Of a DNA stretch of 64,000 nucleotides, positions 34,772-42,544 are shown piece after piece. This stretch comes from Balneola sp. EhC07 (GTDB lineage: Bacteria > Bacteroidota > Rhodothermia > Balneolales > Balneolaceae). The stretch is taken from NCBI RefSeq assembly GCF_001650905.1, contig NZ_LXYG01000016.1:186001-250000 (forward strand). The letters are read 5' to 3'. Every line of letters begins with the position of its first letter. Position 1 is the first letter of the stretch. A model generated the notes under the pieces. The model had not been told where the DNA came from and ran no database searches. It saw only the letters and a list, made by a program, of their open reading frames with translations. Made by a program: the position numbers and the translations under genes.

Positions 34772-36289
34772 TAATTTTATGCTCTTTATTTGGGAAAGCG
34801 TGCTTTCGCCATTTTCAAGAGCGGTCAATACGTCAAATATTTTGTCCGACCAGCCGGCAATAAGAAAAACATCATTCTGCTCAACTTTCAGAGGGGTATT
34901 TCCATATCCTGCAAGGTCAAATAAATAAAGCTTCGCACTAGGTGCAATGGTGGCTTTATACTCTTTCCATAATTTTTGGATCGAGTTTTGGTCTCCTGTG
35001 CTATCCCACATCTGACAGTCAGTAAACATCATTACCTTATCAACTACTTTTTCTTTTTTGATAAGTGATGAGATCACTTTAAATCCGTTTGTGGAGTAAC
35101 CTACACTTCCTTCAATGCTATTAAGCAATTGTGTATTGGCCAGAATTTGTTTTGATGGCAATGAGTACGGTTTCCATTTGCTACCAAATATTCCGGTAAT
35201 GACATTCTTACTTTTACTGTTCATTAACATTCCAAGTAGTAACCCGATATCATAACAACGGATTTTACTCTTTGGTGATAACTGACAATACATAGAACTT
35301 GATACATCGCACGCAATAAGTACTTTGGTATACAATCCAAATCCTTTCAGATTAGAAATTGAATAACTAACGGCTTCTTCAAGGCAGTCCAAAAAATAGG
35401 AAGTGAATTCGTTTTCCACTTTTTGAATTTCTCTGTATGCAGATAGAAAACGAAAAGGCAATTGTCTGGATCGCGCAACTTCACTTTCGTTTCGTATTCT
35501 GTTTCCGGCAATTTCAATGTATTCAGCACGCACTCCGGCTTCCAGAATGTTTCTGATATTTCGAAGTAGTGCCATATATCCAAGCCTGTTGCTCGCGATT
35601 AGTTCTTCCCACTTGTTGCGGAATGCGTCAGCTTTCTCTTGAGGAGTAGAATAGTCTACCTGCCCAGTTTGAGATAACTCGACTTCCCATGTGTATGGTG
35701 TTTCTAATTGTTCTTCCGCAATTTTGTCAAAAATTACTTGTTGAGAATCACTTTCAGCTTTCGGACGAACCAAAAACAATGCATCTTTTAAGGAGATCTC
35801 GGTTTGGCGATCATACTTTGCGAATTGATATTCATCAAAACGATTAAAAGAATTTCCTAAACCTTTCTGAATTTGTTTAGAAAGCTTGTTTAGCTTTTTA
35901 TAGCCGGTTCTTTTATTAGCATAAGCATAACAAGCCAGTAATTCAGTGATTTCGTCTGCTCTTTGGATTACGGATGTAACAGTATTACTAACCAGACTGT
36001 CTCCTTGATGTATTTTTGCCAACTCGGTTATCAATACAAGCGGAATAGATCTAAGATTCATTTTGGTCCTTGCGTATACTGCAAGTTTAGCAACAAATTC
36101 AGGATTTGTTTGGCAAATCAAAGTTCTGATTCTTGAGATTCTCTCTTCCTCAGAAGTGTAAAATTTGTTTCCAAGTCCTGCAGTTACAACTGCGCTGTAT
36201 AATTCCATCTCTGGTGAAAGTTTGATAGCTTTTGCACCTTCGAAATTAATAACTTGTTTTTTCTTTCTTGTTAGTATGTTGAATTTCAT
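34760..36289 (-). CDS. rsr: Ro60/Rsr-type TROVE-vWA RNA-binding protein
   Basis: A 509-residue Ro60 orthologue. The TROVE HEAT-repeat ring fills about 1-320 (FYTSEEERISRIRTLIC, EFVAKLAVYARTKMNLRSIP, ITELLACYAYANKRTG). The von Willebrand A domain begins about 320 with a complete MIDAS: DVSSS (about 328) and a downstream MFTDCQMWD (about 420). Ro60 proteins bind Y RNAs on the outer rim and the ends of misfolded or damaged RNAs in the ring; bacterial Rsr with a Y RNA tethers PNPase in Deinococcus. Here five Y-RNA-like genes follow directly and rtcB lies beyond, while a WYL regulator is divergent. This composition matches known bacterial RNA-repair loci. Confidence 0.93.
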   Translation of the reverse strand: MKFNILTRKKKQVINFEGAKAIKLSPEMELYSAVVTAGLGNKFYTSEEERISRIRTLICQTNPEFVAKLAVYARTKMNLRSIPLVLITELAKIHQGDSLVSNTVTSVIQRADEITELLACYAYANKRTGYKKLNKLSKQIQKGLGNSFNRFDEYQFAKYDRQTEISLKDALFLVRPKAESDSQQVIFDKIAEEQLETPYTWEVELSQTGQVDYSTPQEKADAFRNKWEELIASNRLGYMALLRNIRNILEAGVRAEYIEIAGNRIRNESEVARSRQLPFRFLSAYREIQKVENEFTSYFLDCLEEAVSYSISNLKGFGLYTKVLIACDVSSSMYCQLSPKSKIRCYDIGLLLGMLMNSKSKNVITGIFGSKWKPYSLPSKQILANTQLLNSIEGSVGYSTNGFKVISSLIKKEKVVDKVMMFTDCQMWDSTGDQNSIQKLWKEYKATIAPSAKLYLFDLAGYGNTPLKVEQNDVFLIAGWSDKIFDVLTALENGESTLSQIKSIKLNSD

Positions 36290-36337
36290 AATTCTGAGGA
36301 GTTTGTTTCCTTGTTCGAAAGAATGATAAAGGCGAAG

Positions 36338-36379
36338 TACGCAATCTTTTTGCGTAGTTAAAAATATTTTCTACTTTCT
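36338..36379. promoter_or_regulatory. Repeated operator copy 1 and candidate wyl promoter
   Basis: A palindrome TACGCAA-TCTTT-TTGCGTA (36338-36356) sits in the 104-bp divergent region; 20 bp of it (36340-36359) recur exactly upstream of rtcB. For the plus strand, TTTG (36349-36352) and TACTTTCT (36372-36379) are spaced by 19 bp, close to the Bacteroidota promoter layout TTTG-N19-TAnnTTTG. The palindrome therefore overlaps the -33 element of wyl, which would permit autoregulation as well as control of the TROVE gene. Confidence 0.65.
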
Positions 36380-36393
36380 TTAAAAAAATTGGA

Positions 36394-37425
36394 ATGCCTG
36401 CAAATAGAAATGCTTTAATTCGCTATAAAACCATTGACAAATGTTTGAGAAACAGGCAACGACTCTGGACACTTGACGATCTTATCCATGAATGCTCAGA
36501 AGTGCTTTATGAATATGAAGGCATTGATAAAGGCGTAAGTAAACGAACGGTTCAAAGTGATATTCAGATCATGAGATCGGATAAGTTAGGATATAATGCT
36601 CCTATAGAAGTGAAGGAAAGAAAATATTACACTTATACAGATGCAGAGTATTCTATCACCAATATCCCACTAACTGATCAGGATATGGGAACTTTGAACG
36701 AGGTTGTTGAAGTCTTGAAGCAATTCAAGGGTTTTTCACATTTTGATGACATGGACGATATGATCAAGCGTCTTGAAGATAAAGTCTATACTACCAAAAC
36801 AAACTCACGTTCGATCATAGATTTCGAAAAGAACGAAGGTTTAAAGGGCTTACACTTTTTGGATGACTTGTATCAGGCAGTACATAAAGAGCAGGTGCTT
36901 TTAATTACTTACCAATCTTTCAGAGCCAGGCAGCCCGGTGATTTTGAGTTTCATCCGCAGTTTTTGAAAGAATACAATAACCGTTGGTTTGTAATCGGAA
37001 TTAAGAAAGAAGAATCTCATCCGATTAATCTTGCTTTAGATCGGATTATAGAAATTAAAAAGGCAGAAAAATCAGAATATATTCAAACAGACCTGAATGC
37101 AAAAGAGTATTACAAAAATGTAGTTGGCGTGACGGTCAGTCCGAATATGAAACCGAGAACAGTAAGACTTTTTGTTGGATACAATCATGCTCCTTACGTT
37201 TTAACTAAACCAATACACCCCTCTCAGCAGTTGGTAGAAAAAGTAAAAGGCGGGATAATTATTACACTGGAAGTTCAGCTTAATTTCGAGTTGGAAAGTA
37301 AAATTCTGGGATTTGGAGACTCTGTTAAAGTATTAGCACCACAAGCTTTGGTAACCAGAATAGATAAGAAACTGAGAGTGGCTGTTGCGCATTATGATGA
37401 TCCGGACTTTCCAGAAAAGAGGTGA
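36394..37425 (+). CDS. WYL-domain transcriptional regulator of the RNA-repair locus
   Basis: A 343-residue regulator. The N-terminal winged helix region is at about 8-75 (RYKTIDKCLRNRQRLWTLDDLI, then SKRTVQSDIQIMR as recognition helix). The WYL domain is at about 160-235 (VLLITYQSF, FHPQFLKEYNNRWFVIGI, NLALDRIIEI), followed by a WCX C-terminal extension (about 250-335). WYL domains are proposed to bind nucleic-acid-derived ligands. It is divergent from the TROVE gene with a palindrome between them, replacing the sigma54-type RtcR regulator of the enterobacterial system. Starts at ATG 36394. Confidence 0.88.
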   Translation: MPANRNALIRYKTIDKCLRNRQRLWTLDDLIHECSEVLYEYEGIDKGVSKRTVQSDIQIMRSDKLGYNAPIEVKERKYYTYTDAEYSITNIPLTDQDMGTLNEVVEVLKQFKGFSHFDDMDDMIKRLEDKVYTTKTNSRSIIDFEKNEGLKGLHFLDDLYQAVHKEQVLLITYQSFRARQPGDFEFHPQFLKEYNNRWFVIGIKKEESHPINLALDRIIEIKKAEKSEYIQTDLNAKEYYKNVVGVTVSPNMKPRTVRLFVGYNHAPYVLTKPIHPSQQLVEKVKGGIIITLEVQLNFELESKILGFGDSVKVLAPQALVTRIDKKLRVAVAHYDDPDFPEKR

Positions 37426-37484
37426 TAAAACATATACTCAAATTTCTTAATACTTGAATTTTAAACAACAAAACAGGGAACAAT

Positions 37485-38132
37485 CTATACTAATGAGTGG
37501 ATGTCCTGAGCTTCAAATATGTGTTTACTCTGTTTAGAATTCAACCCTTCTATCATCGCTTTTGCAACGGTTTCGGCTTTTATAGGGTGATATTTTTTAA
37601 GCCTAGGTATTTTGCAAACTACTTTAGCTATTGCTATTCCGATGCGTTCTCCCAATCGAAATTCATCCCGGCTTCCATCCAGAAAAGAAGGCCTTAGAAT
37701 TAATGTGTTATCAAAAGGCAGCTCTTGGACGGCTTCATCCAATTCTCCTTTAATGCGAGGGTAAAAGGATCCGGAATCAGGGCTGGCTCCCAAAGAAGAA
37801 ACCAAAGCATAGCTGGAGACTCCATTTTCAGAAGCGATTTTAGCGAAATTATATTGATAGGTGTAATCAATCTTATATTGAGCGTCTTTACTCCCGGCTT
37901 TTTTAAGAGTTGTTCCCAATGTTGAAAATAAATGATCTCCGGTAACAAGTGGCTTCCAAGATTCCTGATCATCAAAATCGATGATACGTTCAGTTAGTTT
38001 TGGGTGAGAAGTTCCGGTACTACGACGATGTAATACTTTTACGGACTCATATCTCTCATCCGATAATAAAAGTTGAAGAACATGTGACCCAACCAGTCCC
38101 GTAGCGCCAATTAGAATAGCTTTTTTCTCCAT
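37485..38132 (-). CDS. NAD(P)-binding Rossmann-fold oxidoreductase (atypical SDR, HTATIP2-like)
   Basis: A 215-residue protein with the N-terminal dinucleotide motif ILIGATGLVGSHV (GxxGxxG). LVSSLGASPDSGSFYPRIKGELD follows, giving the Ser and the YxxxK-like Tyr/Lys of extended and atypical short-chain dehydrogenases, and later LILRPSFLDGSRDE. The length matches the HTATIP2/YwnB-type group, which lacks the large substrate domain. Cytoplasmic; substrate unknown. It is convergent with wyl (60 bp apart). Confidence 0.78.
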   Translation of the reverse strand: MEKKAILIGATGLVGSHVLQLLLSDERYESVKVLHRRSTGTSHPKLTERIIDFDDQESWKPLVTGDHLFSTLGTTLKKAGSKDAQYKIDYTYQYNFAKIASENGVSSYALVSSLGASPDSGSFYPRIKGELDEAVQELPFDNTLILRPSFLDGSRDEFRLGERIGIAIAKVVCKIPRLKKYHPIKAETVAKAMIEGLNSKQSKHIFEAQDIHSLV

Positions 38133-38375
38133 TATTTTACTTTTTGTAGTGGATTTATAATTTCAATTAGTAACAAATTAATAACAAGTGGCTCTTATTA
38201 TTGTAAGCCCAAGGCTATAATAATTGATTATCTTTAATGATTGACCATAAATGACGATAATTAAAACGGAGAGACATTTTTATATTAAGTTTTCTTTATA
38301 AAAATTAGATATTGTATATAAAACATCTAATAAGAACCAGGCTTCGTATAATGTTATCCACAATCTAATATAGTT

Positions 38376-38804
38376 ATGAACGATTATTCTGATGTACTAT
38401 ACTTAACAGCTGCAATGGTTATTTACTCTTTTTTAACCATTAATACTTCAAGAAGTTTTTTAAGCACTTCGGAAACAGTGATCCGTTCTGATGTTGAATA
38501 CAGAACTATAATAAGGGCACAGGATGTAATTGAACAGGTTAAGCTGGTTCAAAGAGCAGATGAAAACATGCTCAATCCCAACCATATTGATTATATGTTC
38601 GCCGGTTATCCAGTCACAGATCGTGAGACTTATGGTTACAATGATGAGTATACCGATACTTTCATAATTGATGCCAGTTCAGAATATATTGATGAAGGTG
38701 ATCCTCTTGTAAGAAGATACAAGATAACGGTAAATGTTATTAATGAAGAAGTAGATCCGAGTACGGAGGTAGACTTAATTTTTATTAAGTCTTTTGAACG
38801 ATGA
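38376..38804 (+). CDS. Pilin-like membrane-anchored protein 1
   Basis: A 142-residue protein with one N-terminal hydrophobic helix (VLYLTAAMVIYSFLTI) and a mixed outer domain. Size and position resemble a PilV/GspI-type minor pilin, but the prepilin peptidase motif (G before F-T-L-I-E) is absent. It overlaps the next gene by 4 bp. It opens a three-gene set of similarly anchored proteins. Confidence 0.55.
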   Translation: MNDYSDVLYLTAAMVIYSFLTINTSRSFLSTSETVIRSDVEYRTIIRAQDVIEQVKLVQRADENMLNPNHIDYMFAGYPVTDRETYGYNDEYTDTFIIDASSEYIDEGDPLVRRYKITVNVINEEVDPSTEVDLIFIKSFER

Positions 38805-39391
38805 ATTTAGGATTAGCTACTACATATATCATCGGGGGCTTAATGTTGCTATCAATTTTAGCATACAATTACTCTTTGTTTAATTCTACCGTTGAAACAA
38901 CTTCAAGTGTTATTACACAAAGTAAGCTTGATAACATCGTATCTATACTTCAAAATGACTTGAACAGAATTGGATATGATCGTGGGATTTCAGATGCTTT
39001 TGTAATGGCTGAAGACAGCGCGTTTATTTTTAGAGGAAATATTTTTGACAACGATGGCTCAGATGATTTTGATTTAGTTGAATGGGCTGTTACTTCGGAA
39101 TTAGATACAGCTACTACAAACCCAAATGATATAGTTTTAATCCGAAAATGGAATCAGACTCCAAGTATCCCGGCAAATGAAATCGAATTCCGGTATTCAG
39201 TTCGTGACTTTGAAGTCAACTATTATGATATAGATGGTAATGTGCCCGCACAACTCGATGACATAGTACAGGTGGAAGTTGAAGTATTGGTAGAATCAAA
39301 TGAACCTTACCTGACTAAAAAAGATGGAACGGAATTGTATTACAGATCCTATTGGAAGCGTAGAATTGTAGCAAATAATTTAATTTATTAG
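38801..39391 (+). CDS. Pilin-like membrane-anchored protein 2
   Basis: A 196-residue protein with an N-terminal hydrophobic helix (TTYIIGGLMLLSILAYNYSLF) followed by Q-S-K-L-D-N-I-V-S-I-L-Q-N-D-L-N-R-I-G-Y-D, a pattern seen after the helix in PilW/GspJ-type minor pilins (helical stretch then R-x-G-Y). No prepilin peptidase site was seen. It is coupled by 4-bp overlap to the gene before and 8 bp from the gene after. Confidence 0.6.
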   Translation: MNLGLATTYIIGGLMLLSILAYNYSLFNSTVETTSSVITQSKLDNIVSILQNDLNRIGYDRGISDAFVMAEDSAFIFRGNIFDNDGSDDFDLVEWAVTSELDTATTNPNDIVLIRKWNQTPSIPANEIEFRYSVRDFEVNYYDIDGNVPAQLDDIVQVEVEVLVESNEPYLTKKDGTELYYRSYWKRRIVANNLIY

Positions 39392-39399
39392 GAGGAACT

Positions 39400-40716
39400 A
39401 TGGGACGATCAATGCTTTTACTGGTAAGTGGTTTGGTAGTACTATCAGGAATAATACAGTTTTCAAATAGTCAGCGTGCAAGCTTGCTCCCCGAACGGTC
39501 TGCAGAAGTTATAAGTGAAGTTCAGGCAAGAAATTCTACAAACAGTCTTATTCAAACAGCGATTGAGAAAATAAGAAGCGATAATACTTGGGAAGGCACA
39601 CTTTACGGAGGGGATTTGCTTCCGGGCAGCGCTACTTTAAAAACTTATGATATTGAAAATATCGACGAGCTTGATGCAGTTGACTCTCTGTACTCAGTAG
39701 GAGAAGGTGGCTGGGATACATTTAAAGTTCTTTTATTTAGCGAAGCTACCTATGGTGATAGTAAAGTAATTACAGAAGTATTAATGAGACGGGACTCGTT
39801 TTCTAAATATTCCTACTTCTCAGATAAAGAAAAAACCAGTTCTGGTAATAATATATATTTTTATTCATCAGATGAAATTAGTGGGCCTATACATACAAAT
39901 GGAACGTTCAAGATGTCAGGTTCACCAACCTTTTATGGTCATGTTTCAAGCCCTAATGAATGGAGAGGCAGGGATGGCACGATCTTAGGCGATGCTACCC
40001 CGGATTTTCAAGGAACCACAGATTTTAATGCACAAACCAGAGAGTTACCATCCGGAGCAAAAGTAGCTGCTTTAAAAAGTGCTGCTACAAGCGATGGTGT
40101 TACCTTTAATAGATTATCGTATATGATTATGCAATCTGATGGAAGTATTGAAGTGAGTGAATATGATAGCGGTTCAAGAAATTGGACAGCCTTTGTCAAT
40201 TATCCGAAAGAAACACATAACGGAATAATTTCATCTAGCGAAAAAATTTACTTGGAAGGCACTGTTTCAGGGCAAATAACTATACATTCGGAGGATGAAG
40301 TAGAGATTTATGATGACATAGTATATAATGTTGATCCGAGAGTAGATGACACATCCACAGACTTGTTAGGAGTTGTAAGTGAAGGAGACATCTTAATAGA
40401 TCAAAGTGCTCATTCAAGAACAGGATCTAAAGACCTTAGGCTTCATGGTTCATTTATGGCTTTGGGAAGTTCTTTCAGGGTGGAAAATTATGTTGCAGGA
40501 TCTCACAGAGGCAACATTGACTTGCTTGGAGGAATTATTCAGGAAACAAGAGGCCCCGTAGGAACTTTCGGTAGTTATGGTGTAACCGGATATTCCAAGA
40601 AATATGAATATGATGAAAGGTTAGGAAATTCAATTCCTCCTCATTTTCCTAGAGAAAGTGTTTTTACTGTGGTTTCATGGAAGGAGAGGGTAGTTTCAAA
40701 TACCAGTGGATATTGA
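39400..40716 (+). CDS. Pilin-like membrane-anchored protein 3, PilX/DUF4900-like
   Basis: A 438-residue protein with an N-terminal hydrophobic helix (MLLLVSGLVVLSGIIQF) and a long beta-rich extracellular part. Segments such as ISGPIHTNGTFKMSGSPTFYGHV and GVVSEGDILIDQSAHSR recall PilX-N/DUF4900 proteins of type IV-like pilus clusters, where a 'conceals cargo then exposes' beta-helix part follows a pilin-like stalk; this resemblance is from memory and weak. A clear ribosome-binding site (AGGAGG-like, ttaggaggaactATG) precedes the start, which is rare in this window. Confidence 0.6.
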   Translation: MGRSMLLLVSGLVVLSGIIQFSNSQRASLLPERSAEVISEVQARNSTNSLIQTAIEKIRSDNTWEGTLYGGDLLPGSATLKTYDIENIDELDAVDSLYSVGEGGWDTFKVLLFSEATYGDSKVITEVLMRRDSFSKYSYFSDKEKTSSGNNIYFYSSDEISGPIHTNGTFKMSGSPTFYGHVSSPNEWRGRDGTILGDATPDFQGTTDFNAQTRELPSGAKVAALKSAATSDGVTFNRLSYMIMQSDGSIEVSEYDSGSRNWTAFVNYPKETHNGIISSSEKIYLEGTVSGQITIHSEDEVEIYDDIVYNVDPRVDDTSTDLLGVVSEGDILIDQSAHSRTGSKDLRLHGSFMALGSSFRVENYVAGSHRGNIDLLGGIIQETRGPVGTFGSYGVTGYSKKYEYDERLGNSIPPHFPRESVFTVVSWKERVVSNTSGY

Positions 40717-40770
40717 AATAAAACTGAACAAAGACTTTAAAAAACAAATACTAATAAAAACAAAAGTACT

Positions 40771-41163
40771 ATGAAAAAAGTAATACTTATGATGGCGTTC
40801 ACTATAAGTTTAACAGCTTTTAGCCAAGCGCAAACATCAGTAACATTTAATGTAGATATGAAATATGCTCTGGATAACGGGCTATTTAATACTTTAACAA
40901 ATAAGATCTATTTGAAAGGCGATATCTCTCCATTAGGCGAGAACTCAGCTCAGTATTTAGAACTTACAGACACTGCACCGATTGATAGTGTATATTCAGT
41001 GGCAGTGGTGTTTCCCGCAGTTAATACTAATGATCTGCTTAAATATAATTTTGTGATAAAGAGGCTTCTTTCTACAGAGCATGAAGAAAGAACCAGAGAG
41101 CTAACACTAAGCGGACAGCCAGAAGTTCTACCGGAAATAAAGTTTAATTCTTTTGACTGGTAA
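40771..41163 (+). CDS. Small secreted protein with starch-binding-like fold
   Basis: A 130-residue protein with signal peptide (ends FSQAQ). The mature part begins SVTFNVDMKYALDNGLF, then IYLKGDISPLGENS, resembling the CBM20-like or 'VTFNVDM' beta-sandwich modules that occur in surface proteins of this phylum. It ends before a terminator and is probably the last gene of the pilin-like operon, so it may be a cell-surface partner of those proteins. Confidence 0.55.
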   Translation: MKKVILMMAFTISLTAFSQAQTSVTFNVDMKYALDNGLFNTLTNKIYLKGDISPLGENSAQYLELTDTAPIDSVYSVAVVFPAVNTNDLLKYNFVIKRLLSTEHEERTRELTLSGQPEVLPEIKFNSFDW

Positions 41164-41191
41164 GAAAATTTAGTGACGGTATTTAAAATGT

Positions 41192-41225
41192 AAAAAGCAT
41201 TTCTATTAACTTAGAAATGCTTTTT
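41192..41225. terminator. Bidirectional terminator between convergent genes
   Basis: A 13-bp stem (AAAAAGCATTTCT at 41192-41204 with AGAAATGCTTTTT at 41213-41225) lies between the plus operon ending at 41163 and the minus gene ending at 41253; T-runs exist on both strands. Confidence 0.85.
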
Positions 41226-41252
41226 TATTTGAGTGAGAAATTGATTGTGATT

Positions 41253-42464
41253 TTATTCCAGAGATTTTAAAACCCTTTTGACGATTCCGTCCATAGCTGA
41301 TCCATTGATCCAACGAGCAACAATAACCAAATTATTTTCCTGATCCACGTACACCATATTTGCTCCCGAGCCCAGATGAAAGAAAGCAGACTCCGGAGCG
41401 CTGGGTAAACGTTTTTTGTCGGTGTTTAAAAACCAGTTCATGAATCCATAATCGGATTGAGCTTCTGTAGGAGTTTGAGCCATCTTATTCCATTCTTCAG
41501 AGACTAATTGCTCACCATTCCAGTTTCCATTGTGTAAAGTTAACAGGCCAAATCTGGCTTGATCCCGGGCAGAAATAAACATCCCGCCACCCCAATGTCC
41601 ACCGCCACTCACTGATTGCATTTGCTGCCCGTCGATGACAACCCACGAGTTTTCGTAACCCTGCCAGCGCCATGTTGGTGAAGCACCAATTTTATCCATA
41701 ATAATTTCTCTGAGAACTTTGGGTAATGGCTCTCTTAAAACATTCATAGCAGCTAAAGCCAATACATTTACACGGACATCATTATATTCATATGCACTTC
41801 CCGGTTCTTTTCTTTCTCTGTTTCCCCATTCAGATCGTTCTCTGCTTGGCCGATCTGCCCAGTCAGGTTTTCCCCACAAAGTTCCTTCCCAATCGCTTGT
41901 TTGTCGTAGCAGATGATTCCAGGTTATCTTTGAATTATGGTCTCCTTTAAAAGGTTCCATTATTTTTGGTGAACCGTAATGATCAGCTTTATTTCTGTTA
42001 TCATCCCACTGCATTTCCAGGATCGGTGCCATGTATGGATCTACTTTATCGTTCACATCCCGAATCAATCCTTTATCATAAGCCAGACCAACTGTATATG
42101 ATAAAAAGCTTTTGGTAACGCTGTGAGTCATATCTACTCTGAACGGTTCTCCCCATTCAGCAACTATATATCCATCTTTTATAATGATTCCGGTTTGAGG
42201 TCCACGATCCTTGAATGGGCCGATTCCATAACCGAAAGGCTCACGACCAAAAGTGCCATAATGATTTTCTTCCATGCTACGAAGGTTTGTAGATTCCATT
42301 CTTTGTGCATATTGAACAGCGGAATCAATTTGAGCAGGATCTAATCCAAGCTGAGAAGGGTTCTTTTTTTCCCAATCACCCCATTTGCCTGGAAAATAGG
42401 ATTGAGCAGAAACGGAGCTTGTTAAAAACAGAACAACCAGGAAAAGAAAGGAATGCTTATTCAT
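41253..42464 (-). CDS. Beta-lactamase-fold serine hydrolase, secreted
   Basis: A 403-residue protein with signal peptide (ends SVSAQ). Catalytic SxxK is SVTK in HSVTKSFLSYTVGLA (about residue 118), the YxN element is YNDVRVN (about 226), and the third motif is HLGSGAN (about 367). Compared with the 27.3-kb hydrolase it has a longer N-terminal part and belongs to the group of 'serine hydrolases' related to class C enzymes and 6-aminohexanoate-dimer hydrolase (the SVTKSF motif). Periplasmic; substrate unknown. Confidence 0.82.
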   Translation of the reverse strand: MNKHSFLFLVVLFLTSSVSAQSYFPGKWGDWEKKNPSQLGLDPAQIDSAVQYAQRMESTNLRSMEENHYGTFGREPFGYGIGPFKDRGPQTGIIIKDGYIVAEWGEPFRVDMTHSVTKSFLSYTVGLAYDKGLIRDVNDKVDPYMAPILEMQWDDNRNKADHYGSPKIMEPFKGDHNSKITWNHLLRQTSDWEGTLWGKPDWADRPSRERSEWGNRERKEPGSAYEYNDVRVNVLALAAMNVLREPLPKVLREIIMDKIGASPTWRWQGYENSWVVIDGQQMQSVSGGGHWGGGMFISARDQARFGLLTLHNGNWNGEQLVSEEWNKMAQTPTEAQSDYGFMNWFLNTDKKRLPSAPESAFFHLGSGANMVYVDQENNLVIVARWINGSAMDGIVKRVLKSLE

Positions 42465-42544
42465 ATCAATATATTGCGTTAGTTATTGATTGAAAATAGC
42501 TGAAGAAACCACAACTGTACAATTTAAAACAATCTTTTACTTGT

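Noticed and set aside
38354-38362. Perfect DnaA box TTATCCACA before the pilin-like operon
   Set aside because: A single isolated 9-mer, with no other boxes nearby; expected by chance in AT-rich DNA.
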